64,000 nucleotides of DNA from Zygnema cylindricum. Lineage: Eukaryota; Streptophyta; Zygnematophyceae; Zygnematales; Zygnemataceae. The DNA lies in NCBI GenBank assembly GCA_037447655.1, contig JBBHKE010002286.1, positions 102,609 through 166,608 on the forward strand. The letters run 5' to 3'. The position numbers and the translations under genes were made by a program. A model generated the notes under the pieces. The model was not told where the DNA came from. It ran no database searches and saw only the letters and a list, made by a program, of their open reading frames with translations. Positions 43,649-55,756 of the stretch are shown here, one piece after another; the stretch's first letter is position 1, and the number at the start of each line of letters is the position of its first letter.

Positions 43649-46120
43649 AAAAAATGGGGACTCATTAATGGCAATGTCACGTTGCCTGTCCTTCTTGACG
43701 CCCCTGATACCACTTTTGTTGACGTTCAGACAATTGTTGCTTCATGGGTTGAGAAATACTCTGTCGCGATTTCTCGTCTTGTCTTTTCTTTGGACGGCCA
43801 GACTGCAAATCGGTTTGAAAATATTGCAAAAGGCGTGACCATGTCATCGACGTGTGCCCTCCATTGGCTAGAAACGTGAAAAGGACCATACGGCTTGGGG
43901 ACCACGAGGACTTCCTACACCGAATCCAAATCCAAAGTCCTTGTTGTATCCCCACGTCAACCCACGGCCACCTGGTCATACGGTGTACGCGGCGGTCAAC
44001 TTTAATTTGTCGTATTGCCCACCGCCACCGTGGTACACAACCCCTCCTTTTCACTATCCTCCTCCAAATCTGTCGGTTTCACCGGATGTCCTTCCCACAT
44101 CCAACCAAAATGTCGGGTCTGCGTCACTTGCGATTGTACCTATCTCAAATATACCTTCCCTACCTCCCTCCGTGGACTATAGGTACGCTTTTTCGCAATC
44201 AAGTAATCCTTCTGATTGGTTAATTGACTCCGGCGCTTCTCATCACATGTGTTGTCAACGTGACCTGATGCTTAATATTGTTCCCTTTGCCATTCCTCTA
44301 CGCATTTATTTGGGTAACAATATGATTCTAACCTCCACCCTCGTTATTAATTTTAGTTCGCACGCCTCTCGTCCAAGAATCCTGGACAAAGTTTATACCT
44401 GACCTCAAAAATAATCTTTTACCGGCTACTTCGGCTTTGCGCCATGGGAGTTTTGGTGTCATCACTAAATCCAACGTTCAATCCTTTTCCTCCACTAAAG
44501 ATATCATTGGTAGTGGCACTCGGATGGGCAATTTATATCTTTTAATTTTTTTGAATGATATTGCTCATGCTTCTTTAGCTCATTCTCTATCGTCTTCTTT
44601 TTTTCTTATATGGCATTTTCGATGCGGCCATCTTAATGGTGTTAGTCTAACTTCCGTTGGAAAAGGGCTTGTAAATGGCATCGATGATTTTAATGAAATC
44701 AAGATTGACTTTTGTTATGGTTGTATTCTTGGAAAAATGCCTCGTTTACCTTTTCCTTCTTCTTCTTCTCGCTCTTTGGCTCCCCTTGATCTCATTCATA
44801 GTGATGTATGCGGTCCTATTCCCATTCCAAGCCTTAGTGGCGCATCTTATTTCCTCACTTTTATCGATGATTTTTCTCGCTTTACATATGTTTACTTTAT
44901 GCGTCATAAGTCCAAGGTTTTTACCTATTTTCAACATTTCAAAGCGCTTGTGGAAAATCACTTGTCATCTCCATCAAAACAATTCGCACGGATAATGGAG
45001 GGGAATTTGTTTCCAATCAATTTTCCGGGTTTTTACTAACACATTGTATTATTCATCACAAAACTTCTCCTCATTCTTCGCAACAAAATGGTGATGCCGA
45101 ATGTTTCAATCGCACTTTTATTAACATGTCTCGCTCTCTTCTCCATTTTGCCTTCTTACCTTTTCATTTTTGGGCGAAAGCCTAAATAACTTCCTCTTAT
45201 ATTCAAAATCGCTCTCCTACCTCTTCTATTTTTAACAAAACTCCTTTTGAAGCTTTGCATGGGACTTAACTTGACGTCTCTCATTTTCTCATTTTTTGGT
45301 GCGAATCATACTTCAAAATCCTTCCACCTTCCAATGGTAAATTAGGTCCTCAAGCTATGCAAGTTATTTTTGTGGGATATTACCCAAATTCCAAAGCATG
45401 TCGTATTTGTGCCCCTCTTCTCACCGCATTGTCACCACCCGACATTAGTTTTCACAAGACTCCTCTCATACATACACTTATACCCGATTTTTCCATCACT
45501 CCTCTACCTAGTTTATTCGTTCCTTACAAAACGGTCCCCTCTAATTCTATTACCACATTGCTTACACCCCCTTTAACCACATCCCAAAACACGCCCTCTT
45601 TCATCCCTCATGTTTCTCCTATTTCTAGAGTTTTTTCTCCTTCCACGAATTTTGACTCATCCTCCAATTTTGGCGATGAATTTTCCCTTGTACGCTTTGC
45701 GATTTCCGTTGCTCCACCTTTCACTATATAACTCGTTGACGATGACGCGACTCTCCTTGATGATACAAATTTCTTGTCGCTGATGACACGATGATCCTAG
45801 ACGCAACAATTTTTTTTGTCGTTAGTGACGCTTCGGTCCTTCCATCGACAAATTTGTTTCCACGTCTTTAGGAAGTTACATGGTCGGCACGTGTGGACCC
45901 TAATTAGGTCATAATTACGCCTTTAACGCCACAAGTCGAACAACTTGTCGTACAACAAAATACACGCCTTTCCTAATCTACGCGGAAAATACGCGAAAAT
46001 TTTGCACACGCCAACCTTGCCGACGTCAAATATCCTCCCAAAATAAATGCCATTTTAAAACGTCCTTATGCTGACAAGTGGCGGCTCGATGCTGAAATTT
46101 TATGAGCTCCATTGTCACAC
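43649..46120 (+). pseudogene. Ty1/copia pol remnant: gag end, protease, integrase
   Basis: Domains follow copia order in broken frames. A possible gag end lies at 43649-43879. The protease has the DWLIDSGASHHM active-site motif at 44214-44249. The integrase has a zinc-binding pattern (WHFRCGH..., CYGC) near 44610-44730 and core residues in SDVCGP (about 44802), TDNGGEF (about 44988) and the QQNG...E block near 45085. A frameshift near 44980 and later stops (45183, 45268) break it. A degraded linker follows to about 46120. No intact protein remains. Confidence 0.85.
44214..44249 (+). other. Copia protease active-site motif
   Basis: The D-S-G-A-S motif of copia aspartic protease followed by HH, in the open frame 43941-44402. 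It is the strongest landmark for assigning the element. Confidence 0.85.
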
Positions 46121-47325
46121 ATAATTCACAGATCTAAAGAAGCTAATCTAGATAGTGCCGAATCCAAGTTTATATAAACCCAAATGATTGACCCCTTGAT
46201 AATCAGAACCCCATTATAGCTTCTCCCCTGTGAAATAAGACTTTCTGTGTGCTCAGTTCCACCACAGAATGGAAAGTTAGAATATGAGTCTTAGACACAT
46301 TCACCCACTTTGACTTTCCCTTAGAAATGCAGCCACCCTGGTAGGCAAAAACACTGACCGACTACACCCTTGTGTAGCGTGGAATCCCTTGAGTCTGCAG
46401 CAAAAAGAATCATTGAAAATGGTCAACTAAATGGGTTGCTATTAAATGGCAAAGTTTGCCGATTTATACAAATAAATGGCAAAGTTTGCTGATTTATACA
46501 GATGCTCTCAAGGAGAGAGGTGGCTACCTACTAAAATTATTCTTAGTCCTAAATCCCTCTCTAAACCCCCTAGTACTGAGGTACAGACCAATCACTGGAC
46601 TGTACCGTACAGAAAGTACAAGTACTGGAGTACTTTTTATACGGTATTTGTACTATATGGCCAAAATAGTGACATAAGTCACATTCGAATTTGTTATCGT
46701 GCGCTCCAGAGATTTCGTGAACAAGTAAGATGTTGCCACGTGTCTCCGGAGTGGCAACGTCCAAAAACCGCCGAAATTGCCAATCTGTACAACCTGCTGT
46801 CCAGTGAGCCGTTGAATCATATTTCACACTTTTAATTTCGTCCGTTGAAACAAATGTCTTCGACAATTGTTTCGTGCGCCTGGTATTAAATTAGTGCGGT
46901 ACCATTCCAAATACGTTTCGTTTGGTTTCGCTGTTAAATTGATGTATTGGCGAAAAATGCTTTATCCACTATTCAAACCATATAGATGTATCAACTACCT
47001 TTACATCTAACGGATAAGGTAGCAGGACCAAATTTGTATGGTCGTAGGCTGGAGGTATCAGGATCAATTCCTGAACCCTCCGGCTTCCTTTTAGTAACGC
47101 TTAGACATACTCCCCTCTATCCTGCCTCCTTGGCTACTTAGGCAGCTCCCCACCTACTTGTCTCCTTTGCAATTTAGGCAGCCATGGTTATCTCTGTCTT
47201 CCAATGACTACGACAAGTATGGATGACTTAGACATACCATCTGACAAAACAATCAAATAAATTCAGACCTAGAAAATACCCAAATTTTTACATATGCCAC
47301 ACAAAAGTACAACGCGTTAATGACT
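46121..47325. mobile_element. About 1.2-kb insertion splitting the copia pol
   Basis: Before it the linker reads like ELHCHT. After it the same linker resumes (TLYTLPPNCRAIG) and runs into reverse transcriptase, so the gap is an insertion. No clear inverted or long terminal repeats. A tRNA-like B box (GGATCAATTCC, 47061-47071) with a strong hairpin lies in it. There is also a 31-bp near-perfect direct repeat (AAATGGCAAAGTTTGC.GATT, 46445-46500). Type unresolved. Confidence 0.5.
47010..47090 (+). repeat. tRNA-like / SINE-like segment
   Basis: A B-box match GGATCAATTCC sits in a stem (CTGGAGG...AGGA/TCCT...CCCTCCGG). An A-box-like GGTAGCAGGACC lies about 40 bp upstream. No standard cloverleaf could be drawn. 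Confidence 0.3.
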
Positions 47326-48060
47326 AATAGTACCTAGACGCTATATACTCTCCCACCAAATTGTCGTGCGATTGGTTTTAGGTGGGTTTTCAAGATTAAG
47401 CGGCTGGCAGATTGTATGGTTGACCGTTACAAGGCACGTCTCGTTGCCAAATGATACTTAAAGGCAAAGGGCGTTAACTACAACAATACTTTTGCCCCTA
47501 TCGCGAAGTTTGACTCCATCCGTACGATTTTGTTTCTTGCAACTTTTCATGATTGGGAATTACAGCAATTGGACGTCATGACTACTTTTTTTCATGGTAC
47601 TCTTGTAGAAGATATTTTTATGGAGCAACCACTTGGTTACTGTATCCGTGGTACTGGTATTGAAACTCTTGTCTGTCATTTACGTAAATCTATTCATGGT
47701 CTTAAACAGGCATCTAGAGTTTGGCATCAAACCTTTGTCGCAACATTAATAAAAAAAAGATTTAGGGAAATGAGTGGAGATCCTAAGATTTATATTAGAG
47801 GTACAGGTGACGAGTTAATCATCATTATTATTTATGTAGATGATTTAATTCTCGCATGTCCTACTAAGTCATATATTCATCAATTCAAAGGTATTATCTC
47901 GTCCTATTAGCCTATGACCAATTTAGGCGATCTTGACTATTGCTTAGGCATCATTATTTTACGTCAATGGTCCGCTCGCATTTTGCAAATGAGTCAAGTG
48001 TAACAGGATCTCCTACCTCTCAGAAAATCCCATTACTACAAACAATTCCAACCACACATT
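47326..48060 (+). pseudogene. Ty1/copia reverse transcriptase remnant
   Basis: Typical copia RT motifs are present: WVFKIKRLAD, RYKARLVAK, QLDVMTTFFHG, EDIFMEQPLGY, HGLKQASRVWHQ and the catalytic YVDDLIL. One stop follows ARLVAK (47452) and another follows the frame at 47908. RNase H is absent here. It is the continuation of the element at 43649. Confidence 0.88.
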
Positions 48061-48246
48061 CCACACATTGGAAAACACACATCCACATTTGACAACACTC
48101 ACATAAGGATAAACTTTAAATTAGAAGAAGCTTCTGTCCACATAACATTAGCTTGGTCTCTTGCCCTCGTGGCTCAACCCTTCTTATTAAAGTATTTTCC
48201 ACTACTCTCCACTCTTAATAATTCTATCTCTTAACTACTAAAACAC

Positions 48247-48522
48247 TATTTAGTTAGTAAGAGATTTCAATGCAAAATGCCTTTTCTCCAATTTGGTATT
48301 AATCGCTCAAGACCAAGATCAGCCGGAATTTCCACAAACTTTCCCCAAAGGAAAAGATGTCTACTCTCCTCTTACACTTCTCCATTTATCCATCATCGCC
48401 CTGGACTCGCCAGGCCAGAGTCAAAGCTCCGTTTGAACAGGCTTTTACCTGGGCCAATCATTGATCAGCAAGGACTCGGACTGACCAATGCAAAAACGTG
48501 CGAAATCTCTTACTAACTACTT
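48247..48522. mobile_element. Inverted-repeat element with a short frame
   Basis: TTTAGTTAGTAAGAGATTTC at the left has its near-perfect complement GAAATCTCTTACTAACTACTTAG at the right, enclosing about 230 bp. A frame of 79 codons (48277-48516) fills the middle but matches nothing I know. Probably a MITE or a folded fragment. Confidence 0.5.
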
Positions 48523-48540
48523 AGCATTTTATTAACCAAT

Positions 48541-48968
48541 CAAACGCTACGTTTCACTACGTAACATTTACGTGCAAAAGCGCGCGCCAAACGAAACCCG
48601 ACTTCGCACGATCATGCGTCACAAATTTCGCACGTGAAACTTCCTACGAAATTCCCTTAAGTGAAAGTGACGTTTCGTACTAAAAATTGTACGAAACGAA
48701 GTACCATGCATACTGAACGTTTCATTAGAACTTTATGAAACGTTCACGCGAAATTTCGGTACTAATTTTGACCCTTAACCCGTTTCAATGATACCCACCT
48801 GTTATTTAGACCCCACACTTCCACCTAAGTGCACCCATAGCTATAACTTTTGAAATATAACTCCAAATTGCGTGATTCTTTCGCGAACGTCTACCAAATT
48901 TAATAATCTATAATCATAACTCCTAAATACCCTTTTATAAATTAGTTCGATCCGCTATTACTGTTACA
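48541..48968 (-). repeat. Putative 3' LTR of the Ty3/gypsy element (minus strand)
   Basis: On the minus strand it starts TGTAACAGTAATAGCGGATC right after a polypurine tract, as expected for a gypsy 3' LTR. The far end is a guess. The sequence is rich in CGTTTC/GAAACG words. No second LTR is in the window. Confidence 0.5.
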
Positions 48969-48985
48969 TCATCCCCTCCTTATTT
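48969..48985 (-). other. Polypurine tract of Ty3/gypsy element
   Basis: Minus strand AAATAAGGAGGGGATGA directly precedes TGTAACAG. Confidence 0.65.
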
Positions 48986-49017
48986 TTAACTGCCCTGAGT
49001 TAAAACATTTTTAATTC

Positions 49018-50218
49018 TCAAGACGGGACCTCTATATTATTGTCTCTCCAATACCTCTGTAAAAATTCAGAATTTTTATCCTCTAGAGTCAACTCATCCT
49101 CAGGCCTCCCTAGATAATGCACTTGCCAGAATATAGTATCTCCGACCTTGAACCGTTGACCAACCCAATCTATTACCCATCTGTGTACTTCAGGTTCTAT
49201 AATTACTGAGGGATCCAATTCCAATTCTCCTTCGGTTGGTCGAAGATTCGCTGGTTTCAATTGGCTAATGTGTATCACTAGATGAATTTTTGTTGACGCC
49301 GGAAAGTGCAATTTGGCAGCAACTGACGATATCATCTCGATTACAGTAAATGGTCCAATGAACTTAGGAGCAAATTTCCCCGTAGGATCCGATTGTCCGT
49401 CGATCTTGCACCTGTAATGAGTTGTAGAAAGCCAAACCTTGTCACCTGTGCGTAACACCCAATCACCCCGTTTGCGGTTAGCATTTAATTCTTGCCTCCT
49501 TTGTGCCTCTACTAATGCATCACGGACAGTTCTCCAAACTGTTTGAATATATTCCCAAAATTCCGTTCCTGAACCCCTATTCTCTTGTGTGATCCCTGTT
49601 ATTAAGTCTAATGCTTCTCTCGGTTGGTATCCGTATGCAACTTCAAATGGTGAGAATCCTGTACTTGTATGCAAATTCCATTAATGGCAGTTTGGATTCC
49701 CATGTGTTTTGAACTCCACTGCAAATAGTCCTAAGCATTTCTTCCAGTGTACGATTCATCCTTTCTGTTTGTCCATCTGTCTGAGGATGGTAAGAGGTAC
49801 TCATTTTTAATTCAGTACCTAAATTTTGCTGCAATTCTTTCCAAAATGCAGATGTAAATTTAGAATCCCTATCACTGACTATAGACAGGGGAACTCCATG
49901 ATGTCTGACCACATTGTCAAAATATAACTTTGAAATATCTACAACTGAATGAGTAGTTTTGCAAGGGATAAATATTGCCATTTTACTGAACCTATCGACT
50001 ACGACCATGATACTGTCATTCCTTTTAGATGTAGCAGGCAACCTAACAATAAAATCCATACTGACAGATTCCCACGGTCTTTCGGGAATATCCAAAGGTT
50101 TTAAGAGACCTTTAGGTTTTTGGGTACTAGGTTTACTCTGTTGGCAAGGGACACAACTTTCTACGTGTTTTGACACCTCTTTTGCCATCCCAGGACTCAA
50201 CAATTTTTGTAAGCGCAA
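49018..50218 (-). pseudogene. Chromodomain Ty3/gypsy integrase, truncated and frameshifted
   Basis: Two overlapping minus-strand frames form one integrase. The first (50218-49643) opens with MRLQKLLSPGMAKEV and the CVPC half of the zinc finger. It carries core residues in MDFIVRLP, VSDRDSKF and TDGQTERMNR (D, D, E). Near 49665 a small deletion shifts the frame. The second (49674-49018) has HTSTGFSPFEVAYGYQP, the GPFTVIE region, and a C-terminal chromodomain-like WQVHYLGRPEDELT...LQRYW. Sequence upstream of 50218 (reverse transcriptase, RNase H) is gone, so the element is 5' truncated. Confidence 0.9.
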
Positions 50219-51221
50219 CTATGTATGCGACCGACATAAGATAACCACAAATTCCGTAAGGATTTCGGTAAAGAAGTACATTGTTGTACTATCAAACTAC
50301 CTCCGTACACCACACTATTCATGCGTTCAGTACGGTCATACCATTGACGCTAATTTACAAGTACCGCATTTAATGTCAAAAATAAATTAGATTCAATCAC
50401 TGTATTTCAGGTATCAATGTCAAAATTTCGGGGTGCCAATATAGCGTACATTACGCTAATAACGATTCACGGTGTACTGTAGTCCACATCCATTACAATA
50501 GCAAAATGTAGTACGGATTACCAAATGTTTTCATAGGACCAATAGAAATTTTACTCGAACGTGTGGAAAAATCTACAACGGTAATTTTAGCACGTGTTCA
50601 AAAAACTAAAAATTATGAAAAGTTTGTATACAAAAATTGCAAGAAAATTGGTTTTTTTTAAGCTGGTAAATCACGCCCGTTACACGGGCATGGATTAAGT
50701 CCTATTTTTCATGCCCGTTACACAAACCTGGACAGTGTTCCGCTTATCATGCCAGTTTTTCATGCTTGTTACACTAGGGACCGTGTCATGTTTATCAAAA
50801 CATCAAAGTACTATTGTACTGTTTTAAAATTCCGTACGGACCTTTGTAGACGCGACCCAAAACAAAACGATTGATGCAAACCGGTTGACAGGATCGAGGA
50901 ACCAAGATCAAACGACGACAGTGTCCCGTTTATCATGCCAGTTTACACGCTCATGAACCGCGTTCTGTTTATCAAAACGTCCAAGTATTTTTTGTACTAT
51001 TCAAGGCGTCCGTGCGTACATTTGTAGACGCGACCCAAAACTATACAACAATTGACCGAATTTTGCATTTTGCGGGACAGAGTTACCCGTTTGCTGACGT
51101 CGGCCGAGGGACACGCCGTTTAAGGGTGCAAAGGAACAGAAAGTGGGCCTATTTAAAGGTTTCCAAAGCGACGACCAACGGTCAATGATTTGAATAGAGA
51201 TTTTGATCTCTCCTTTTGTCT
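50219..51221. repeat. Repeat-rich non-genic stretch with 186-bp tandem
   Basis: Holds the right end of a family C MITE (to 50474), inverted GCCCGTTACACGGGC (50675-50689), and two copies of an about 186-bp unit beginning GACAGTGT.CCG at 50731 and 50917, both containing TTTGTAGACGCGACCCAAAAC. No gene. Confidence 0.65.
50400..50474. mobile_element. TA-target MITE (family C), copy 9, partial
   Basis: The right end GCTAATAACGATTCACGGTG with following TA is clear, and the preceding TTTCGGGGTGCCAA matches the long form (22170, 53860). The left end is missing. Confidence 0.6.
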
Positions 51222-51224
51222 TTA

Positions 51225-52032
51225 GGGTACTTTCGCATGTAACCAAAACTTAGTCTTGTTACTTTGTTTTTTAGCGAAGATTCTCCGTACAGCTTTCAGG
51301 GCATTCGGATATAAACGCAAATAACTTGTTACTTAAAAAAGTGACTTACGTAGACGTGTACGAAACAATGTGATAGATGATGTGGTACACAAAATGAGGC
51401 AAAACTTCCACTCGGCTTCAATTTGGGGCATATCTCCTCACGCTATACAATTTTTGTGACTTAGTAATGTTCGTTAGCCACATTGTCCACGTGTCGAAAT
51501 TTTTTAAACATCTTTCGCTCTCGCACAGAAATGCGGTTTCGTTTTTCGTCTTCCCACTTGCTAACAGGTGCCCAATGCTTTCCTTACGTGGTATGTGTGA
51601 AAACACGTGTGTTTGAGAGAGACGACACCTGTACCGAAATCAGTGCACGGAAAAGAGTACGCACAGGTTGAAAACATCCAGTGTGGTTTTTTTTTGTACT
51701 TCGCACACAAAAAATGAACAAACTTTCGACACGTGTGACAACATCTGATTATTCGCTCACCTTATTGGACTATATTTAAAATCGCCTCGCGAGGTGATTT
51801 GATGTAAAGTTTGAATATGTGCTGGAAGGACGCAAAAATGGGTCGAAATGCGCTAAACGACAAATTTCATCGCGTTAGACGACAAAATATTGTACGTAAA
51901 AGTTTTAAGGTATGCAACTTGTACGGTGGCAATATCAATTGTTTGATATAGCTACGGATTTTCTCGTTTTTTCTACGTTATGAAGAAAAACGACAGAAAA
52001 TAACTGTAACTTTAGCACATGCGAAAGTACCC
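51225..52032. mobile_element. PIF/Harbinger-like element with perfect termini
   Basis: GGGTACTTTCGCATGT at the left and its exact complement ending GTACCC at the right, TTA on both sides, 808 bp. The inverted repeats are perfect over 16 bp, the best-preserved of this class in the window. Short frames only; no transposase. Confidence 0.88.
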
Positions 52033-52544
52033 TTACTGTAAGGTATAATGGAAGTACACAGAAGCTGAGAAGCGTTTCAAAGGCTGTACACTGCATGGTC
52101 GTAATTTATTCAATTTTAATTTGTGGTGGTCATTAGCTTTTCTGTTAGAGGCTTAAAATACGATATAGTGTATACTGTATAGTGTATAAAATTTATTATT
52201 ATACTGTGCTTTTCTGTTGTATAGCGGAATAGCACAAGGTCATTACTGAAGTTTTCTCTCTTCTCATCTTCTGGTTGCTTTGATTGCAATTTCCTGCTTT
52301 GTTGCCATTTTTCTGCTCCTCTGTTGCTGAATATCGCCTCCTGTCTGTTCTTACAACAAACGAACCCTAACTGAGTTTCTCGACGTAAAGTAGGACAATG
52401 CCCGTGATAGTTGTAAACATCTAGAATTTGTCTTAATGCACCTTTTTTGAAAAATTTTGAACGTCTTAAGACACAACGTATTTTTTGAAACGCTTTGGTA
52501 TGTTGCATGTCTTTGGGTGACATCGTAGACGTACACCCTTCCAG

Positions 52545-53090
52545 TCATCGCAAAAAAAGATGCCTTTCCCTTTGCCTCTCTTGTCCGAAAGCCATGAAAG
52601 AACTCCTGAGGCCTTTGCAAAATAGAAAACATTTTTTTTGGGCGATTTTGTTAGATTCTTCCCAACGTGACTTAGTTCGCACGGGGTGCGGCTGCCCTCA
52701 ACATTGTGCCTTACTCCACTGGTATCGGGAAGCAGTGAAGTTTAAAGTGAAGGAGAGGCAAGGTGAGCAAGGTGAGAGAGGCGCGAGCTTCAGTGGTGCC
52801 TACACGATTTTTTCGCCTTTGCGTGAAATGACATTGAAAAAGGGGTTTCAACAATGGGAAGGATATGATTATACTGAGACACACGCACTAGTTGTGAAAC
52901 GTGACTCATTAAAGGGCGTCCCTCTTAATCTGGATTCCTAATATATACTTTGCCTTACCAAAAATTAGTACAAGACGCAAGCGGACAAAAAGAAACAAAC
53001 GTATATTTTTTCTCGCTGTTAATAACTTTTGAAAACTTTTGTCACGTGCTAATATGTTTTTCTTTTTGTGAAAGTGGTGTTACATTATTT
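52545..53090. repeat. Dispersed repeat, copy 1
   Basis: Matches 54690-55180 at most positions (ATTCTTCCCA.CGT.ACTT.GT, GAAGGAGAGGCAAGGTGAG and others). A 148-codon frame (52495-52941) crosses it, but copy 2 has several stops in that frame. I recognise no protein family; it may be an old gene fragment carried by a transposon. Confidence 0.6.
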
Positions 53091-53393
53091 AAAATACATC
53101 GTCGATGGGTTTTAAGGTAAGTTTGAAAATGACGTGACAGTGGGTCAAAAAAACATAAGACGACAACTTGTCTTACATTCTAAGTTAAAAGATCACGCAA
53201 ATTGTACTTCATATTTTTGTGATTTCTTTGTACGGTTGTAATTTTAGCAGTACACCACTAAATTTTTCAAGAAAACGAGAGAAAAAGCCTTTATTTAGCC
53301 ACACGTGACCGTACCCTAAGCTCTCGAGTTCTTGATGTACCAGTGTGGTACTCCTTTCTACAATGATGTGTACCATTTTTGTATAATAAAATA

Positions 53394-53899
53394 CATCGTG
53401 GATCGCTATTAGTGTTATGAAACAATTAGTGTAAAAAAACGACTAGGGTTAACAATTCTAATTGGGTTCAGCCTTTCCCAAAAAAAAAATAACTCTAATT
53501 TATGCATAACTCTAGTTTAGGTATATTTTTCCCGTATTCCCTGTGTTCACATAGTCGACGTGTGAACATGCGAGCACAGGTTTGAACGATTTCCCTACGT
53601 CTTTATCTCTAGGAATTAAATATTTTTGTGTCGACGCACTCACTTTCGTGTGTGGGCGCCTTTAGCTGACGCATTCTTTGTACAATTGTACAAAATAAAG
53701 AGCAGTTTTAATACTAACTAACGCATTTCGTATACTACACTATTTTTAAACTGTCCAAATTAGAGTTATTAACGCTAATTTGGCAGTACCTCTATTAACG
53801 TAAAAAAATATTTAAAGTAATTAATTCTATTTAGGGTTCAAGGGTAAAATTTTGGGGGCACCAAATTAGCGTTATTAACGTTAACATTGATTCACGATG
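53394..53899. mobile_element. TA-target MITE (family C, long form), copy 10
   Basis: Starts CATCGTGGATCGCTATTAG after TA and ends GATTCACGATG. Interior words (GGGTTCAAGGGTAAAATTTT) match the long copies at 21767 and 27534. About 506 bp. Confidence 0.75.
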
Positions 53900-54212
53900 T
53901 CGTTTCTGTTTCTGTAATTTTATATAGTAAATTTTCGCTGGTGAAACCATAAACATTTATAATTTCCCGTAAGTTTACGGTAATTTATTTTGGGAAACAA
54001 TTAGCGTAGTGATTATTAGTGTTGTGTATCGAAGCCCCCTAGCCGTTATTCGATATGTGCCTAATTTTGGGGTAATTTTGGGTACCCCATAATCGATATA
54101 TCGTTTGGACATATCAAGAAGGCAAATAATATGCGATATGTCGGCTGATTATTTGATATATTTTGTACCGCAATATATCGAAGTTGATGTTAGGTCCAAA
54201 AAAAATCAAAAT

Positions 54213-54268
54213 CCCCCCCCCCCACTCTCTCCCCCGTGGCGCGCTCTCAAAAGGGGGGGGGGGGGGGG
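54213..54268. repeat. Poly-C / poly-G inverted runs
   Basis: Eleven C at 54213-54223 and CCCCC nearby, then sixteen G at 54253-54268, separated by about 29 bp. On one strand these could pair into a strong hairpin. Confidence 0.9.
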
Positions 54269-54689
54269 ACCGTACGTTTTTTGTGTAGCTTTTCCATACG
54301 GGTTTACGTCCCATATCGAGGCCTTCACACTATTTCTCTCGAAGGACTTTCGTCATGTTTGAAAACGGAAACCCTAAAAAATGAGTTAGCGTACAGATTA
54401 CGTTTGCAAAAAGTATAAAAGTTATGTCGTATGATTACTTCGTACGCAGGTACATGGTATGAAAGTGAAAATTTGAAGTTAAGTTTATCGGTGCTAAAAA
54501 TCTGAAAGATATTCACTATCGGATCGTAGCAAGCGTGGCGCCAGTCAATTTAAAACACGTGTTTTACAAACTCTACGTGATGGAACATCGATTCAATCAA
54601 CCCGGTCTGTAGAGTTGGTCGTACGATTACTGAAATGTATGATGGAAATTCACCCTAAATTGAGTGAATTCTTCCTCCCTTCCCATAAG

Positions 54690-55180
54690 TTTGCCTCTGT
54701 TGTCCGGAAGCCATGAAAGAATTCTAGGGACCCCTACAAAATAAACAAAAAAAAAATTGGGCGAGTTTGTTAGATTCTTCCCAGCGTAACTTGGTTTCTC
54801 ACAGGTGCGGCCGTCCTCAACATTATGCCTTCCTCCACTGGTGCCGCGAAATAGTGAAGTTTGGAGTGAAGGAGAGGCAAGGTGAGTAAGGTGAGAGAGG
54901 CGCTAGCTTTTGTGGCGCCTTCACGGATTTTTTGCCTTTCCGTAAAATAGCATTGAATAAGGGGTTGCAACAACAGGAAGGATATGATTATACTAAGACG
55001 TAAGCACTTGTTTAGAAATGTGACCTATTAAGAATGTCCCTCTCCATCTGAATTCCTAAAATATACTTTGCCTCACCAAAAATTCATACAAGACGCAAGC
55101 AGACAAAAAGAAACAACGTATACTTTTTCTCGTTGTCAAAACTTTTTGAAAACTTTTGACACGTGCTAATATGTTTTTTT
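54690..55180. repeat. Dispersed repeat, copy 2
   Basis: Second copy of 52545-53090, colinear with few indels but with stop codons in the frame that is open in copy 1. Confidence 0.65.
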
Positions 55181-55756
55181 TTTTTGAATTTTACAAAGTA
55201 GATTTTTGCTAGTGAAACCCTAAACATCTAATAATTTCCCGTAACTCCACGGTAAATTTGAGAAACGATCAACGCTGCGATTATTCTGGTTGCGCGCAGT
55301 CACCCACGTCAACCTGTCAAACATTGTACATTTGAAGAACATACCCCGTAAACCGCCATGAGAGTTAAGAAATAACTAGTGTTGTTTTAAACACATTTCA
55401 TTAGTGTTTTTCTTAGTGAAATGTCACTGCTGACGGTTTTACTCTCTACGGAATTGTGGAATCGTTTGATCCTGACACCGACGAACGTTTTGCCGTACAA
55501 ATCGACGTCCAATGGGAGACGAATGTCGCTGCGAATCACGCAATGCCAGCAATGGAAGCCAGTAGGAGACCAGTATGCATATTTTGAACCAATCACACGA
55601 TGTAAAAATGCAGAAGGTTTGTCACGCGGCAGTGTAACCAAATCTGTACGGTATGCAATCTACAGTAATTCATAAGTTCGTTGGCGTATTTTGTAAAAAA
55701 TTAAAGAGATTTGGTGACGTGCGCCTTTGGTAACAAACGCATAGTACAGTACAGTA

